From the NCBI GenBank assembly GCA_963662175.1, contig OY759223.1:4559549-4623548 (forward strand): a DNA stretch of 64,000 nt, given 5' to 3'. The translations under genes and the position numbers were made by a program. This stretch comes from Aradus depressus (lineage: Eukaryota; Arthropoda; Insecta; Hemiptera; Aradidae). Of this stretch, positions 54,101-62,984 are shown piece by piece (positions within the stretch are counted from its first letter, which is position 1; the number at the start of each line of letters is the position of its first letter). The notes beneath the pieces were generated by a model. That model saw nothing but the letters and a program-made list of their open reading frames with translations, searched no databases and was not told the origin of the DNA.

Positions 54101-54218
54101 GTTAGTTATTGTGACTCATGCCCGGGCTTTAACTACGAGGTCATATCACCTACTACCCGAGCGCTCTTTTGTCGCTCTGATGGACCTGAGACTGATTCTA
54201 CTATGTGAGTACTAAATG
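54101..54218 (-). repeat. SINE-1 fragment, 3' third
   Basis: TTGTGACTCATGCCCGGGCT, TTAACTACGAGGTCATATCA and GAGCGCTCTTTTGTCGCTCT. Confidence 0.9.
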
Positions 54219-54344
54219 GCGTACTTTGAAAATCCACTATATGAGACTGTCTGTGAGTTTGATGTACAACCTGTTAATTGTAATCAGCTGATGACAATAT
54301 GAATGTTAACTGCATAGGAAGGATAAGCAAGCCAATATCATAGG

Positions 54345-54530
54345 AATAGCATGCTTGCCTACTGTGCTCAAGATCGTAGAGCATGTCATCCTTCGGAATG
54401 ACTACAAACTAACTAAACCTGGGCATTAAGGACTTCCACAGTAGAGTCGGGCTCATGTCCACCAGAGGGTTGAAAGAGCTCTCTGGTAGTAGGCAATATG
54501 ACCTCATAGTTGAAGCCCGGCCTTGAGCCA
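54345..54530 (+). repeat. SINE-1 copy with internal deletion
   Basis: A degenerate head (GCATGCTTGCCTACTGTGCT, CAAGATCG), ATCCTTCGGAATGAC, then GTAGAGTCGGGCTCATGTCC, GAGCTCTCTGGTAGTAGGCA and the 3' end. Confidence 0.83.
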
Positions 54531-54764
54531 CAAACCGTTCAATGTTGACATCACATTTGAACCTGCCGACAGATATGACAGCTCTGACTCAACATACAGA
54601 TGAGGAAGAAGACGAAAGTGTACAACGAACACGTAAACACTTCCTACAGTTTGTCTGCATCTATCCGTTTCCTCCTTCCGGGTCAGTATCCCAATATATA
54701 TAGTTTCTCCATTAAAAGAAGACTCAAGAAATCGAAAGCATCGCAAGTTGAGACGCTACAAAAA

Positions 54765-55375
54765 AATAATTCTGTAAATCACCGGCAATATACTTCCCCA
54801 GCATCAATCAATTATGTTTCAGCTCTCCCTCCAAAACCAAACGATTAATAATCGATAATTGACTTCAATAGGGGCTTCTGAATGTTCATACTAAATGTTG
54901 TGTCGATACATCCATTACATTGGCAGTTATTGCAGTTTTTAAGTTCAGCCCCTCTGATTCCTCCTCCGGTCGATTCTGCTGAAAAGTATAGGAAGGAGCA
55001 GCAAGCCAGTAACACAGACGTAACGTGCTTGCCTACTTTGCTCAAGAATACCTAAATTATACATATCAAATTTCGTGTCAATATATACATCACACCGGCA
55101 GTTATTACAGTTTTTGTGTACACCAATTCCTCTACTTTCCTTCGACCGATTTGCCTGAAAATCAGTACGTGTAGTCATTCTGAGGTTCTAAATTCACATA
55201 TAAAATTTCGTGCAGATATATCCATTCTGTCAGGAGTTATCGTGTAAACAGATACAATTTTTTTTATTTTTTATTTTGGATTTAGGGCTTAGAAAACACG
55301 AGATTTTGGTCAGATCATCAAATTTCTGACCGATTACGTAACTTCTTCTATGCTATCTACACCTGAGGAAGTAAA
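54765..55375 (-). mobile_element. CTTCCCC-family element, near full length
   Basis: TAAATCACCGGCAATA, TACTTCCCCAGCATC, CTCTCCCTCCAAAACC, GGCTTCTGAATGTTCATACT and TCGATACATCCATTACATTG. A second module and the left end GATTACGTAACTTCTTC / GAGGAAGTAA follow. A tRNA-like phrase (GTGCTTGCCTACTTTGCTCA, 55025-55044) is embedded. Confidence 0.83.
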
Positions 55376-55379
55376 ACAG

Positions 55380-55860
55380 AATATTTGACTTACATAGTGG
55401 CTAATACTAAATTTTGTGTCATTACATCGGCAGTTATTAGGGTATTTATGTCCAGCCTTCTCTGGTCCATTTTCCCTCCTTCATTCAACATATTTCACGA
55501 AAAATTAATAGATGACATTTATATGGGATTTGGAATTTAATCCCCTACTTCCCTTCTATCGATTTGGCTGAAAATCAGTATGTGTGGTCTTTAGAGGGTT
55601 CTGAATACATAGATAAAATGTCTTGCCTATGCAATCAATCTATCGGGAGTTATTTTCATTTTTTGGAATGAGCGGGGCTTAGAAAACAAGAAATTGGTGA
55701 AAACTCAACATAAAAATATCTGACCGATTACATAACTTCCCGTATACCTGGGAGGTAAGTTGGTGAATCACCGACAATGCACCTCCCCAGCTCAAATTAA
55801 CTAATTGTTTACTCTTCCTCTGATGTCTATCTGCCGATTACGTTAAAAGCCAATCGTTAT
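55380..55860 (-). repeat. CTTCCCC-family copies in tandem
   Basis: Modules at 55395-55700 end at TTACATAACTTCCCGTATAC, CTGGGAGGTAAG (55730-55757). This is followed immediately by a new right end GGTGAATCACCGACAATG, CACCTCCCCAGCTCAAATT (55761-55797), a head-to-tail junction of two copies. Confidence 0.78.
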
Positions 55861-55910
55861 CTTATTCATGGATTTTTATTCTTATCTACATTTATTGATG
55901 TTTTCGTGTT

Positions 55911-55911
<1 letters not shown>

Positions 55912-55942
<31 letters not shown>
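55912..55942. repeat. Poly-C tract (31 C)
   Basis: An uninterrupted C run following CTTCCCC-family sequence. Confidence 0.95.
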
Positions 55943-55944
55943 TT

Positions 55945-56650
55945 CTTCTCAAATTTCAAGTTTATTGCTAAAATCGTTTATGAGTAAGAGCGTAAGTTCC
56001 CAATATATACACACAAAAGAGATCATCGTGAAAATGGCCAAAACGTGTTCAGGTTTGTTCCGTTTACCCCCCTCCCCCCTAATTTCGTACAACATTTATT
56101 CAAATTTAAGTTAGCACATGTGACAACGCCATTTCAAATTTAAAATTCTGAGTTAGAGCGTTATCAAAGTTCAATCACTTACATATAGACCGATATCATC
56201 GTAAAAATTGTCAAAACGTGTTCAGGGAACCTTGAAACGTTTAATTTCGTTGAAAACTCGATTTCGGATATTTTTTTTGTACGACTACTGTTGTACTTTC
56301 TTCTACTAAGAGATTTGAACCTGGAACTCTAGAGTTACTCATTTTCGACGAGGTTATCATTTGTTATTATAACCTCATCATAATTCTCATTTGATCAATA
56401 TTCAATAATGAGTTAATCATCGGATAGAAATGATGAATTATATGGAGGAAGGCGAGGATGGAAGAGTGTAGAAGAACCTTGGCCTCAAATCTGCCAACTT
56501 TGTAGCCCTTGGAGTCATGAGACGGCAACGCTTCCTCATAGCTACTTGGCCTAGCAACGGAAACCGGTTTGAGATTGGGTGGCTTACATTTCATAAGAAG
56601 GGTGGGCAATCTCAATTTTTACAAAAATGGAAAAGAGTAAAATATCCACA
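55945..56650. other. Unassigned stretch
   Basis: Two related blocks, TTTCAAGTTTATTGCTAAAA near 55952 and CGTAAAAATTGTCAAAACG near 56202. These also recur near 61475-61560 (TTCAAGTTTATTGCTGC, GTGTTCAGGGGAACCTTGAA). No frame of interest. Confidence 0.45.
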
Positions 56651-56654
56651 TTTA

Positions 56655-57375
56655 TATTATACTTCCCCAGAACGAATAAATCAATTAACTTTTCGCTCCT
56701 CCTCCAAAACTAGTCGACCATCAGCGCTAATATTGATTAGTTGACTTATATAGGGGCTAATCCTAATCTTAATATTAAATTTGTGTCGATAAATTCATTA
56801 CATCGGCAGTTATTAGGGTTTTTTAACTGAACCCCCTCCCTTCAGCTGATATGACTGAAATTTGACAGGTTATGTCCTCAGTGGGTTTTGAGTTGACTTT
56901 GAGTTCAGCCCTCCTCCCCCCCTTTCGATTTGGCTGAGATCGATAGGTGTCGTCCTTGAAGGGTTCTAAGTTTGTTTACATATAAAATTTCGTCTCTATA
57001 CATTCATTCTATCGGGAGTTATCGTGTTCACAGACACACAGGTTTCTTTTTTCATATTTCAAATTTAGAGGTTATCGTCCTTATGCTGTTTAATATTCAA
57101 ATATAAAACATTGTGTCGATACATTGATTACAACGGCAGTTATAAGAGTTTTTGTGTTGTCTCCCCCTAATCCCCCCTTTCCTTTGATCGATATGGCTGA
57201 AAATGAACAGGTATCGTCCTTATGGGGTTCTGGTCACATATATAAAATTTCGTGTCTATACGTTCATTCCATCGGAAGTTACCGTGTTCAATCGTATCGT
57301 ATTTCTCATCTGGAGGTCGGAAAACATGAAATTCCGTTGATTACATACCTTTCCCTATACTTCGTATATCTCAGT
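56655..57375 (-). mobile_element. CTTCCCC-family element, long copy
   Basis: ATACTTCCCCAGAACGAATA, CTTTTCGCTCCTCCTCC, TCGATAAATTCATTACATCG, several modules (TCGATAGGTGTCGTCCTTGA; CGTCTCTATACATTCATTC), then GTCGGAAAACATGAAATTCC and CCCTATACTTCGTATATCTC. Confidence 0.83.
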
Positions 57376-57399
57376 ATATGTCAGTGGATAACAATTGAC

Positions 57400-58200
57400 T
57401 TCCACCGAGCGAATTAATCTACTAATTTTTCGCAAGGAATCCCCTACCCCCATATTTCCCATTTTCCCTTCAGGCGAAAATCGCCAGGTGTCGTCTTTAT
57501 AGGGTTCTGGATATGCATACTTGCCAATATATTCATTCTATCGAAAGTTATTAAATTCACATACACAAAGAAATATTCAGGATCGAATTCAACGTATAAA
57601 ATTGTGTGTCCGCAAATATGAAATTTTACTGAAAAGTGAAAATCGAAATTTTTTGACCAAGAACAAAACTTCCCTGCACTTGTTAATTATAGATTCTTTC
57701 TGGAAAACAAACAGTTGATTAGACACGAACACAATACGACTGCAATTTAGTTTAGACGATTAACAGAACGCAAGAAGCAAGGAGACAAGGTTGTTGATAA
57801 CCAAATTGACAACAAAAGATAAAGCCATAATTAAATAATTCAAGAGAATGTTTTGGAGGTTGCATGCGTTGTAATAATAGAACTTATTTGCGAACATTTA
57901 TTTGATCAATTTTCGCTGGGGAAGTAATTCGTTAAAGATTCAGATTAGGTATAGGGGAAGTGATATAATCTTTAACTTCAAAAATTGTTTAAAAAATGTT
58001 ATCTTTATGCGGTTGTGAACACGATAACTCCCGATATAAATAATGTATAAACACGAAATTTTATATACATATCCACAACTCCATTGGAACAAACCCTGTT
58101 GATCTTCAGTCAAATCGACCAAAGGGAAGAGGAGGATTAAGAGGAAGGCTCAACACAAAAATTCTAAAAACTGTCATTAGAATGAATGTATAAAAATGAA
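57400..58200. repeat. CTTCCCC-family fragments in both orientations
   Basis: 57420-57690 (minus) has AATCGCCAGGTGTCGTC and TATTCATTCTATCGAAAG. 57945-58200 (plus) has GTATAGGGGAAGTGATATAA, GATAACTCCCGATATAAATA and AATGAATGTATAAAAATGAA. 57700-57940 holds nothing recognised. Confidence 0.65.
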
Positions 58201-58202
58201 AT

Positions 58203-58448
58203 TTTATTTCACAGGATGTCAAATATAAGATAGTCTGACCTCTCACAGATTTTTATTGGTTGTATTAGCTAGCCGGCTTTCGAGGTTTCCCTCATCATCA
58301 GGCAGTCTGATAAAAAATTATTAAAAATTTTGAATAGAACTAAATAATATAATAAAAATAAATAAATAACAATCTAAAACATTAACAATTTAAGATATCA
58401 TGGATGGGGACAGACGAGTTATCCCTGTTCACCATCTGAGTCACAACC
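58203..58448 (-). repeat. Single-arm copy of the 44975-45385 foldback family
   Basis: AGCTAGCCGGCTTTCGAGGT, CATCAGGCAGTCTGATAAAA and CATGGATGGGGACAGACGAG, CCATCTGAGTCACAA match the left part of 44975-45210. Confidence 0.87.
58273..58301 (-). ncRNA. Hammerhead-like motif, clean core
   Basis: On the minus strand: CTGATGA, T, GAGG/GAAA/CCTC, GAA, palindrome AGCCGGCT, A (a CUA triplet), GC. Helix II is perfect with a GAAA loop. Helix I has only two pairs (GC/GC). Confidence 0.35.
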
Positions 58449-58492
58449 TGAAATTTTATAAATAAATTAGGCAAAGAGAAGGGACCTGAGGG

Positions 58493-58925
58493 GGGCTCGG
58501 CACAAAAAACCGATGTAATGAATGTGGGCTCGGCACAAAAAACCGATGTAATGAATGTCGGCTAGGCACGAAAAATCGATGGAATAAATGTGGGCTCGGC
58601 ACAAAAAACCGATGTAATGAATGTGGGCTCGGCACAAAAAACCGATGTAATGAATGTCGGCTAGGCACGAAAAATCGATGGAATAAATGTGGGCTCGGCG
58701 CAAAAAACCGATGTAATGAATGTGGGCTCGGCACAAGAAACCGATGTAATGAATGTCGGCTAGGCACGAAAAACCGATGTAATGAATGTCGGCTAGGCAC
58801 GAAAAATCGATGTAATGATTGTGGGTTCGGTACAAAAAACCGATGAAATGAATGTGGGCTCGGCACAAAAAAAACGATGTAATGAATGCGGGCTCGGCGC
58901 AAAAAAAACGATGTAATGAATGTAT
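58493..58925. repeat. 33-bp tandem repeat, about 13 units
   Basis: The unit is GGGCTCGGCACAAAAAACCG + ATGTAATGAATGT, with variants (GGCTAGGCACGAAAAATCG; ATGGAATAAATGT). The 3' half of the unit equals the CTTCCCC-family phrase GATGTAATGAATGTATCGAC that follows the array, so it grew from that element. The minus-strand frames of about 150 codons (RFFVPSPHSLH repeats) are by-products. Confidence 0.95.
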
Positions 58926-58975
58926 CGACATAAAATTTAGTATGAGGATTCAGAAGCTCCTAGAGAGAGGTTTTA
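58926..58975 (+). repeat. CTTCCCC-family fragment after the array
   Basis: CGACATAAAATTTAGTATGA, GGATTCAGAAGCTCC. Confidence 0.7.
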
Positions 58976-58979
58976 GGGC

Positions 58980-59800
58980 AAAAAACTGCCGTCGTTATCA
59001 TCGCCCAAACAAAAAACTAATTACTTGCAAAGGAAAAAAAAAAAAAAGGTACACTTACACAAAATATAAGACAAAATAAACAATAAAAGTATCCAGATGA
59101 ATAATAAGATGAGAAAATGAAGAAAAACAACGAAGTAGAGTGAAAGGTAAAGGACTCTTTGCAGACAGAATTGAAGACATCTCCATGAACTACAGCTTAT
59201 GGAATAGATGAGATGCCTTGAGGAAGGCAAACAGCCGATCTATGGTCAGAAGCTTCTATTGTAATGTAAACGTACGGAGTTAATAGAAGAGAACTCATTT
59301 AGAGAAACTAAGACATTAAATTTAGGGACCAATAAGAATAGTAATTTCCACATTTGAAATGTAAAAAGTACAAAAAACAAGTTTTGGAAGTTTAAACTAT
59401 TACAGAAGTAATTCAGTATAACCTAAAATGGTTTATCAGTGGACAAGTGTCAACACTGAATCAAACCCAAAATTACTAAGAGATGATGAAGGGATTGCAA
59501 AAGGAAGAAAAGGAAGAAAGGAAATTTATTAAGCTTCAAAATAAATATGAAAGACAAATAGAAAAATATCAGTTTATTAACGAATTTTACTAAAGAACGC
59601 AAGGAGTGGAATCTACAGATGGGAATTTTTTTCTTGGAAGTTGGACATCAAATTGGAACCAAATGAAGTTAAAAGGAACATCAAAGAATAATATGGAATC
59701 AGTAAAACAAAATAATTATTGAAGAAAAAAGGAATAATCAAGGAGATACGTGAAGGATGATAAAAAAAAGAAAACGTCTCGATACTATGTAAGTTACTAT
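58980..59800. other. AT-rich stretch, nothing confident
   Basis: CCTTGAGGAAGGCAAACAGC at 59216-59235 faintly resembles the motif start with a GGC/GCC stem, but GAAA is replaced by GATC. No frame of interest. Confidence 0.4.
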
Positions 59801-59804
59801 TCAT

Positions 59805-59855
59805 TTTTAGCGAAAAGTTAATTGATTATTTCGTTTTGGGGAAGTAGATTGTCGT
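59805..59855 (+). repeat. CTTCCCC-family right-end fragment
   Basis: AGCGAAAAGTTAATTGATTA, TTTCGTTTTGGGGAAGTAGA. Confidence 0.75.
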
Positions 59856-59977
59856 ATGAATAGGATCGTCATAAGCTTCCACAATATGTAAACAATTTTT
59901 TAAAACAATTATCAAATTCAAAGAAAATCAATTTTCAAATATAGATTGATAATAGAGGGGGAAAAAAAGATGATAGA

Positions 59978-60321
59978 GGGCGCCGGTAGCTCGGTAGCTC
60001 AGTGGTATGCGTGCTTGTCTTCTGAGCTAAAGATTGTGGGTTCGAAACCCGACCGAGGTCTTTAGTTTATTTTATCTAGTAGGTAAAATAAACTTGAGCA
60101 CGCCGTCCTTCGGATGGGACGTTAAGTGATGGTCCCGAGCCTGTACGATATCAGGTACTCGTTAAAGACCCCTACACTAGGTGAAGAAAAATTTAGGGTA
60201 GGCAAAATTTAGGACTCCCACAGTAGAGTTGGGCTCATGTCCACAAGAGCGCTCTGGTAGTTAGGCGATATTACCTCATAGTTAAAGCCCGGGCATGAGT
60301 CATAAAACCTAACCTAACCTA
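59978..60321 (+). repeat. SINE-1, full-length copy with telomere-like tail
   Basis: The head GGGCGCC has a duplicated GGTAGCTC (GGTAGCTCGGTAGCTCAGTG). Box B GGTTCGAAACC is at about 60039-60049. The core and 3' block are complete, and the tail is AAAACCTAACCTAACCTAG. TAGATTGATAATA precedes the head region (59942-59954) and follows the tail (about 60320-60332), a probable target duplication with ~23 bp of extra sequence between the 5' copy and the SINE. Confidence 0.95.
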
Positions 60322-60324
60322 GAT

Positions 60325-60594
60325 TGATAATATTGATTTGGATGATAAAGGATTGTTCAGTTACAGATTGTGCACTTATTCCACGTAGCAACTTAAGTGC
60401 AGCTCTGACGCAAACAGAATATAATCAGAACATTGCAACAATAGGAAATACATTGAAGATTATCAGTTGAATATTTGTTGTAGTAAGATGTGACTAGCAG
60501 TACCGTTACATCACCGGAGATAAACTGCATCACCTGATAACTGCACAAAATATAAACAGCATCTTTATATTGTAAATGCATTCAGTTTAATGAG
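60325..60594. other. Short unassigned stretch
   Basis: Nothing recognised. Confidence 0.4.
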
Positions 60595-60595
60595 T

Positions 60596-60899
60596 TAGTT
60601 ATTATGTCTTATGTCCAGACTTCAACTACGAAGTCATATCGCCTACTACCAGAGCGCTCTTTTGTCGCTTTGGTAAACGTGAGCCCACTCTTCTGTGGGA
60701 GTCCTACATTTTGTCTACCAAGGTGGTTTAGTTTATATATGGTAATTGACAACGTACAGGCTCTGAACTACCGTTCACATCCGAGGGACGTCGTGCTCAA
60801 GGTTTTTTTACCTTCAAAAAATGTTATCTCACCAGGTTTTGAACCGGCGATCTTGAGCTCAGAAAACAAATACGCTACCCCTGAGCCACCGCGGTAGCC
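60596..60899 (-). repeat. SINE-1 copy, diverged full length
   Basis: From the head (CTACCGCGGTGGCTCAGGGG on the minus strand; box A-like) through a degenerate box B (CCGGTTCAAAACC), the core (GTCCCTCGGATGTGAACGG), GAGCGCTCTGGTAGTAGGCG and GACTTCGTAGTTGAAG. The plus-strand open frame 60604-60897 is a shadow. Confidence 0.9.
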
Positions 60900-61012
60900 T
60901 CTCTTAAGTTAATAACATCTTTCATACTAAATAAATCTATATTTATCTATTTATTCGGTTTATCTATATATTCTTATTGTATTATTTATTATGTTTTATT
61001 ATCATTTTACTT

Positions 61013-61240
61013 TTTACTTCCATAGCTATAGAAATTATAAGGGAAGTTATGTAATCGGTCAAAAATTCGATGCGGAGTTTTCAAGGGAATTTCATGTTTT
61101 CCGACCTCCTGATTTTAAAAATTAAAAAAAAAGTATGTCTGTCTGTATGGCTATGAACAAGATAACGGAGGGAGGGCAAAACTTAATTGATTAATTCATG
61201 GTGTGGAAGTACATAGCCGGTGATGCACCGACGACTTTTT
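61013..61240 (+). mobile_element. CTTCCCC-family short derivative, both ends present
   Basis: It begins TTTTTACTTCCATAGCTATA, GGGAAGTTATGTAATCGGTC, AAATTCGATGCGGAG, GTATGTCTGTCTGTATGG and GATAACGGAGGGAGGG. It ends TTAATTCATGGTGTGGAAGT, ACATAGCCGGTGATGCACCG. The modules are lost, leaving about 225 bp. Confidence 0.85.
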
Positions 61241-61404
61241 TTTCTCCTTATTGGGTTATTTTATACTTAGACATCTTTATTTATTTTGTTGTATTTAGTG
61301 ATTACATTTTTTTTTTTCAGTTATGTTTGTGTTAAACTATATCTTGTAAAATGTACTTAATTAGTCTCAGAGTAAAGTAGTTTCAATTTTTATTTTTTAT
61401 TTTG

Positions 61405-61470
61405 GACAAAATGAGATCTAAGTTAAGTAGAGTGACGTCAAAATCAGCTCTAAGTTAAGTAGAGTGACGT
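61405..61470 (+). repeat. Direct repeat, about 32 bp x 2
   Basis: TCTAAGTTAAGTAGAGTGAC followed by GTCAA occurs twice, separated by AATCAGC. Confidence 0.85.
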
Positions 61471-61816
61471 CAATTCAAATTTCAAGTTTATTGCTGCTAT
61501 CATTTCTGATTTTCGTATCACAGAAATCATCGCAAAATCAAAAAGTGTTCAGGGGAACCTTGAAACTTATAATTTCATCGAAAATGCGAATTCGGAAGGA
61601 CTCAAAATAAAGCGTATTCAGGCCTCTCAAAATTGCAGCTAAAATTTTGGCTTTTGGCTCATTTTACAATTGAAAAGGAATTTAAATTGTATGTTTTCTG
61701 GTAATGTCAGTGAGCTAGCCATTATCGACAATAGTCTGTTATTGTCTAGATTAGCTCAGAGGACTAGTTAATGTTGGAAATATGTTGATTTCAACCTTGA
61801 TTTCTGTCTTTATCTA

Positions 61817-61971
61817 GCGCCCTCTCAGATCATGGCAAGTGACCAATGTTAATGAGCGCCCTCTTAGACCATGACAAGTGACCATTGTTAATGAGCGCCC
61901 TCTCAGACCATGGCAAGTGACCATTGTTAATGATCGCCCTCTTAGACCATGGCAAGTGACCACTGTTAATG
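61817..61971. repeat. 39-bp tandem repeat, four units
   Basis: The unit is GAGCGCCCTCTCAGACCATG + GCAAGTGACCATTGTTAAT, with small variants (TTAGACC, GATCGCC). The minus-strand frame 61814-61999 is a by-product. Confidence 0.95.
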
Positions 61972-62696
61972 TCGATAGAAGGTGTCTTATATAAGACATT
62001 ACAACCTCTTTCGGATATTTAAAGATGATTTTCGGACTAAAAGAACTGATGGGAAGGTCAACATTTTATTCTTTCGGATGTATGATATCTTGTATCAGGT
62101 GGAATAACATGTTGCACTCCCGTCAGTCCTTTTAGTGGAATAGTACAAATTCTTCTGTCGTTTGTGCAAGACCAGAAACTTATTTCCAATGTTTAAAGCG
62201 GTCAGTAGTTAAGAGGACTCAAATCAAAGTTGAAATGATCATATTTCCGACATTAAGTAGACCATTCTGATAATATCGACAATAACAGGCTATTGTCAAT
62301 ATTAGCTACCTTGTCGTGATTATCAGTAACGGTATGCATTATACAATATAGGGACGTAGCGAGAATGGCAGCTCTCCTTATAATTTCGGAAGTCAAGTGT
62401 AAATTCTATGAATGCGCTAAGTCACAAGAGAGTCATGAGAAGAAATCGACATCAGAAGACAAGTTAGCGATACTAAGCAAGAGCCATCGGGGAATGCAGC
62501 CAGTTATGCTATTCACTCCACGATCGTAGAATCCAGCCAGCGACGCTTACCACTGCACAGTCTGAGTATCTAGCCATCCTGAACAAGTAGTCCTTCAGGG
62601 AATCCAGAGCATTTGAAGAAATATCACTGTGGTCGTGATCGCCAAAAATGTTAAACATTTCATAGCTTGAAAAAAAAAGTATACCAAAGTATAGAT

Positions 62697-62982
62697 TTAA
62701 GCATTTATTTCTTCGTTCCTGAAACGAGGAGCCAGATGATATGAACTACGCTCATTGTGCGTTCTTTCGAAAGGAGCATTACAAACACGGGCATCGGGGA
62801 TTACAGCAGTGACGTTAACCACCACACCAGCGAGAGCATGTGTAGTAATCAGCATTGCTGGCTTCAAACCCCAATGGCAATTTATCTGAGTGTTTGTAAT
62901 GCTCCTTTCGAAAAAATGCACAATGCGCACAGCTCATACTGTCAGGCGCCTCTTTTCACGAATGAAAGAATGAATGCTTAAA
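62697..62982. mobile_element. MITE with ~90-bp imperfect inverted ends
   Basis: The left end TTTAAGCATTTATTTCTTCG and right end AAGAATGAATGCTTAAA pair. The similarity extends through CATTGTGCGTTCTTTCGAAA, GGAGCATTACAAACAC on the left and its complement GTGTTTGTAATGCTCC on the right. About 100 bp lie between. Its open frames on the two strands share wording because of the inversion. Confidence 0.88.
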
Positions 62983-62984
62983 TT

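Noticed and set aside
58456..58931. Two ~150-codon minus-strand frames with RFFVPSPHSLH-type repeats
   Set aside because: By-product of a 33-bp tandem repeat derived from a dispersed noncoding element.
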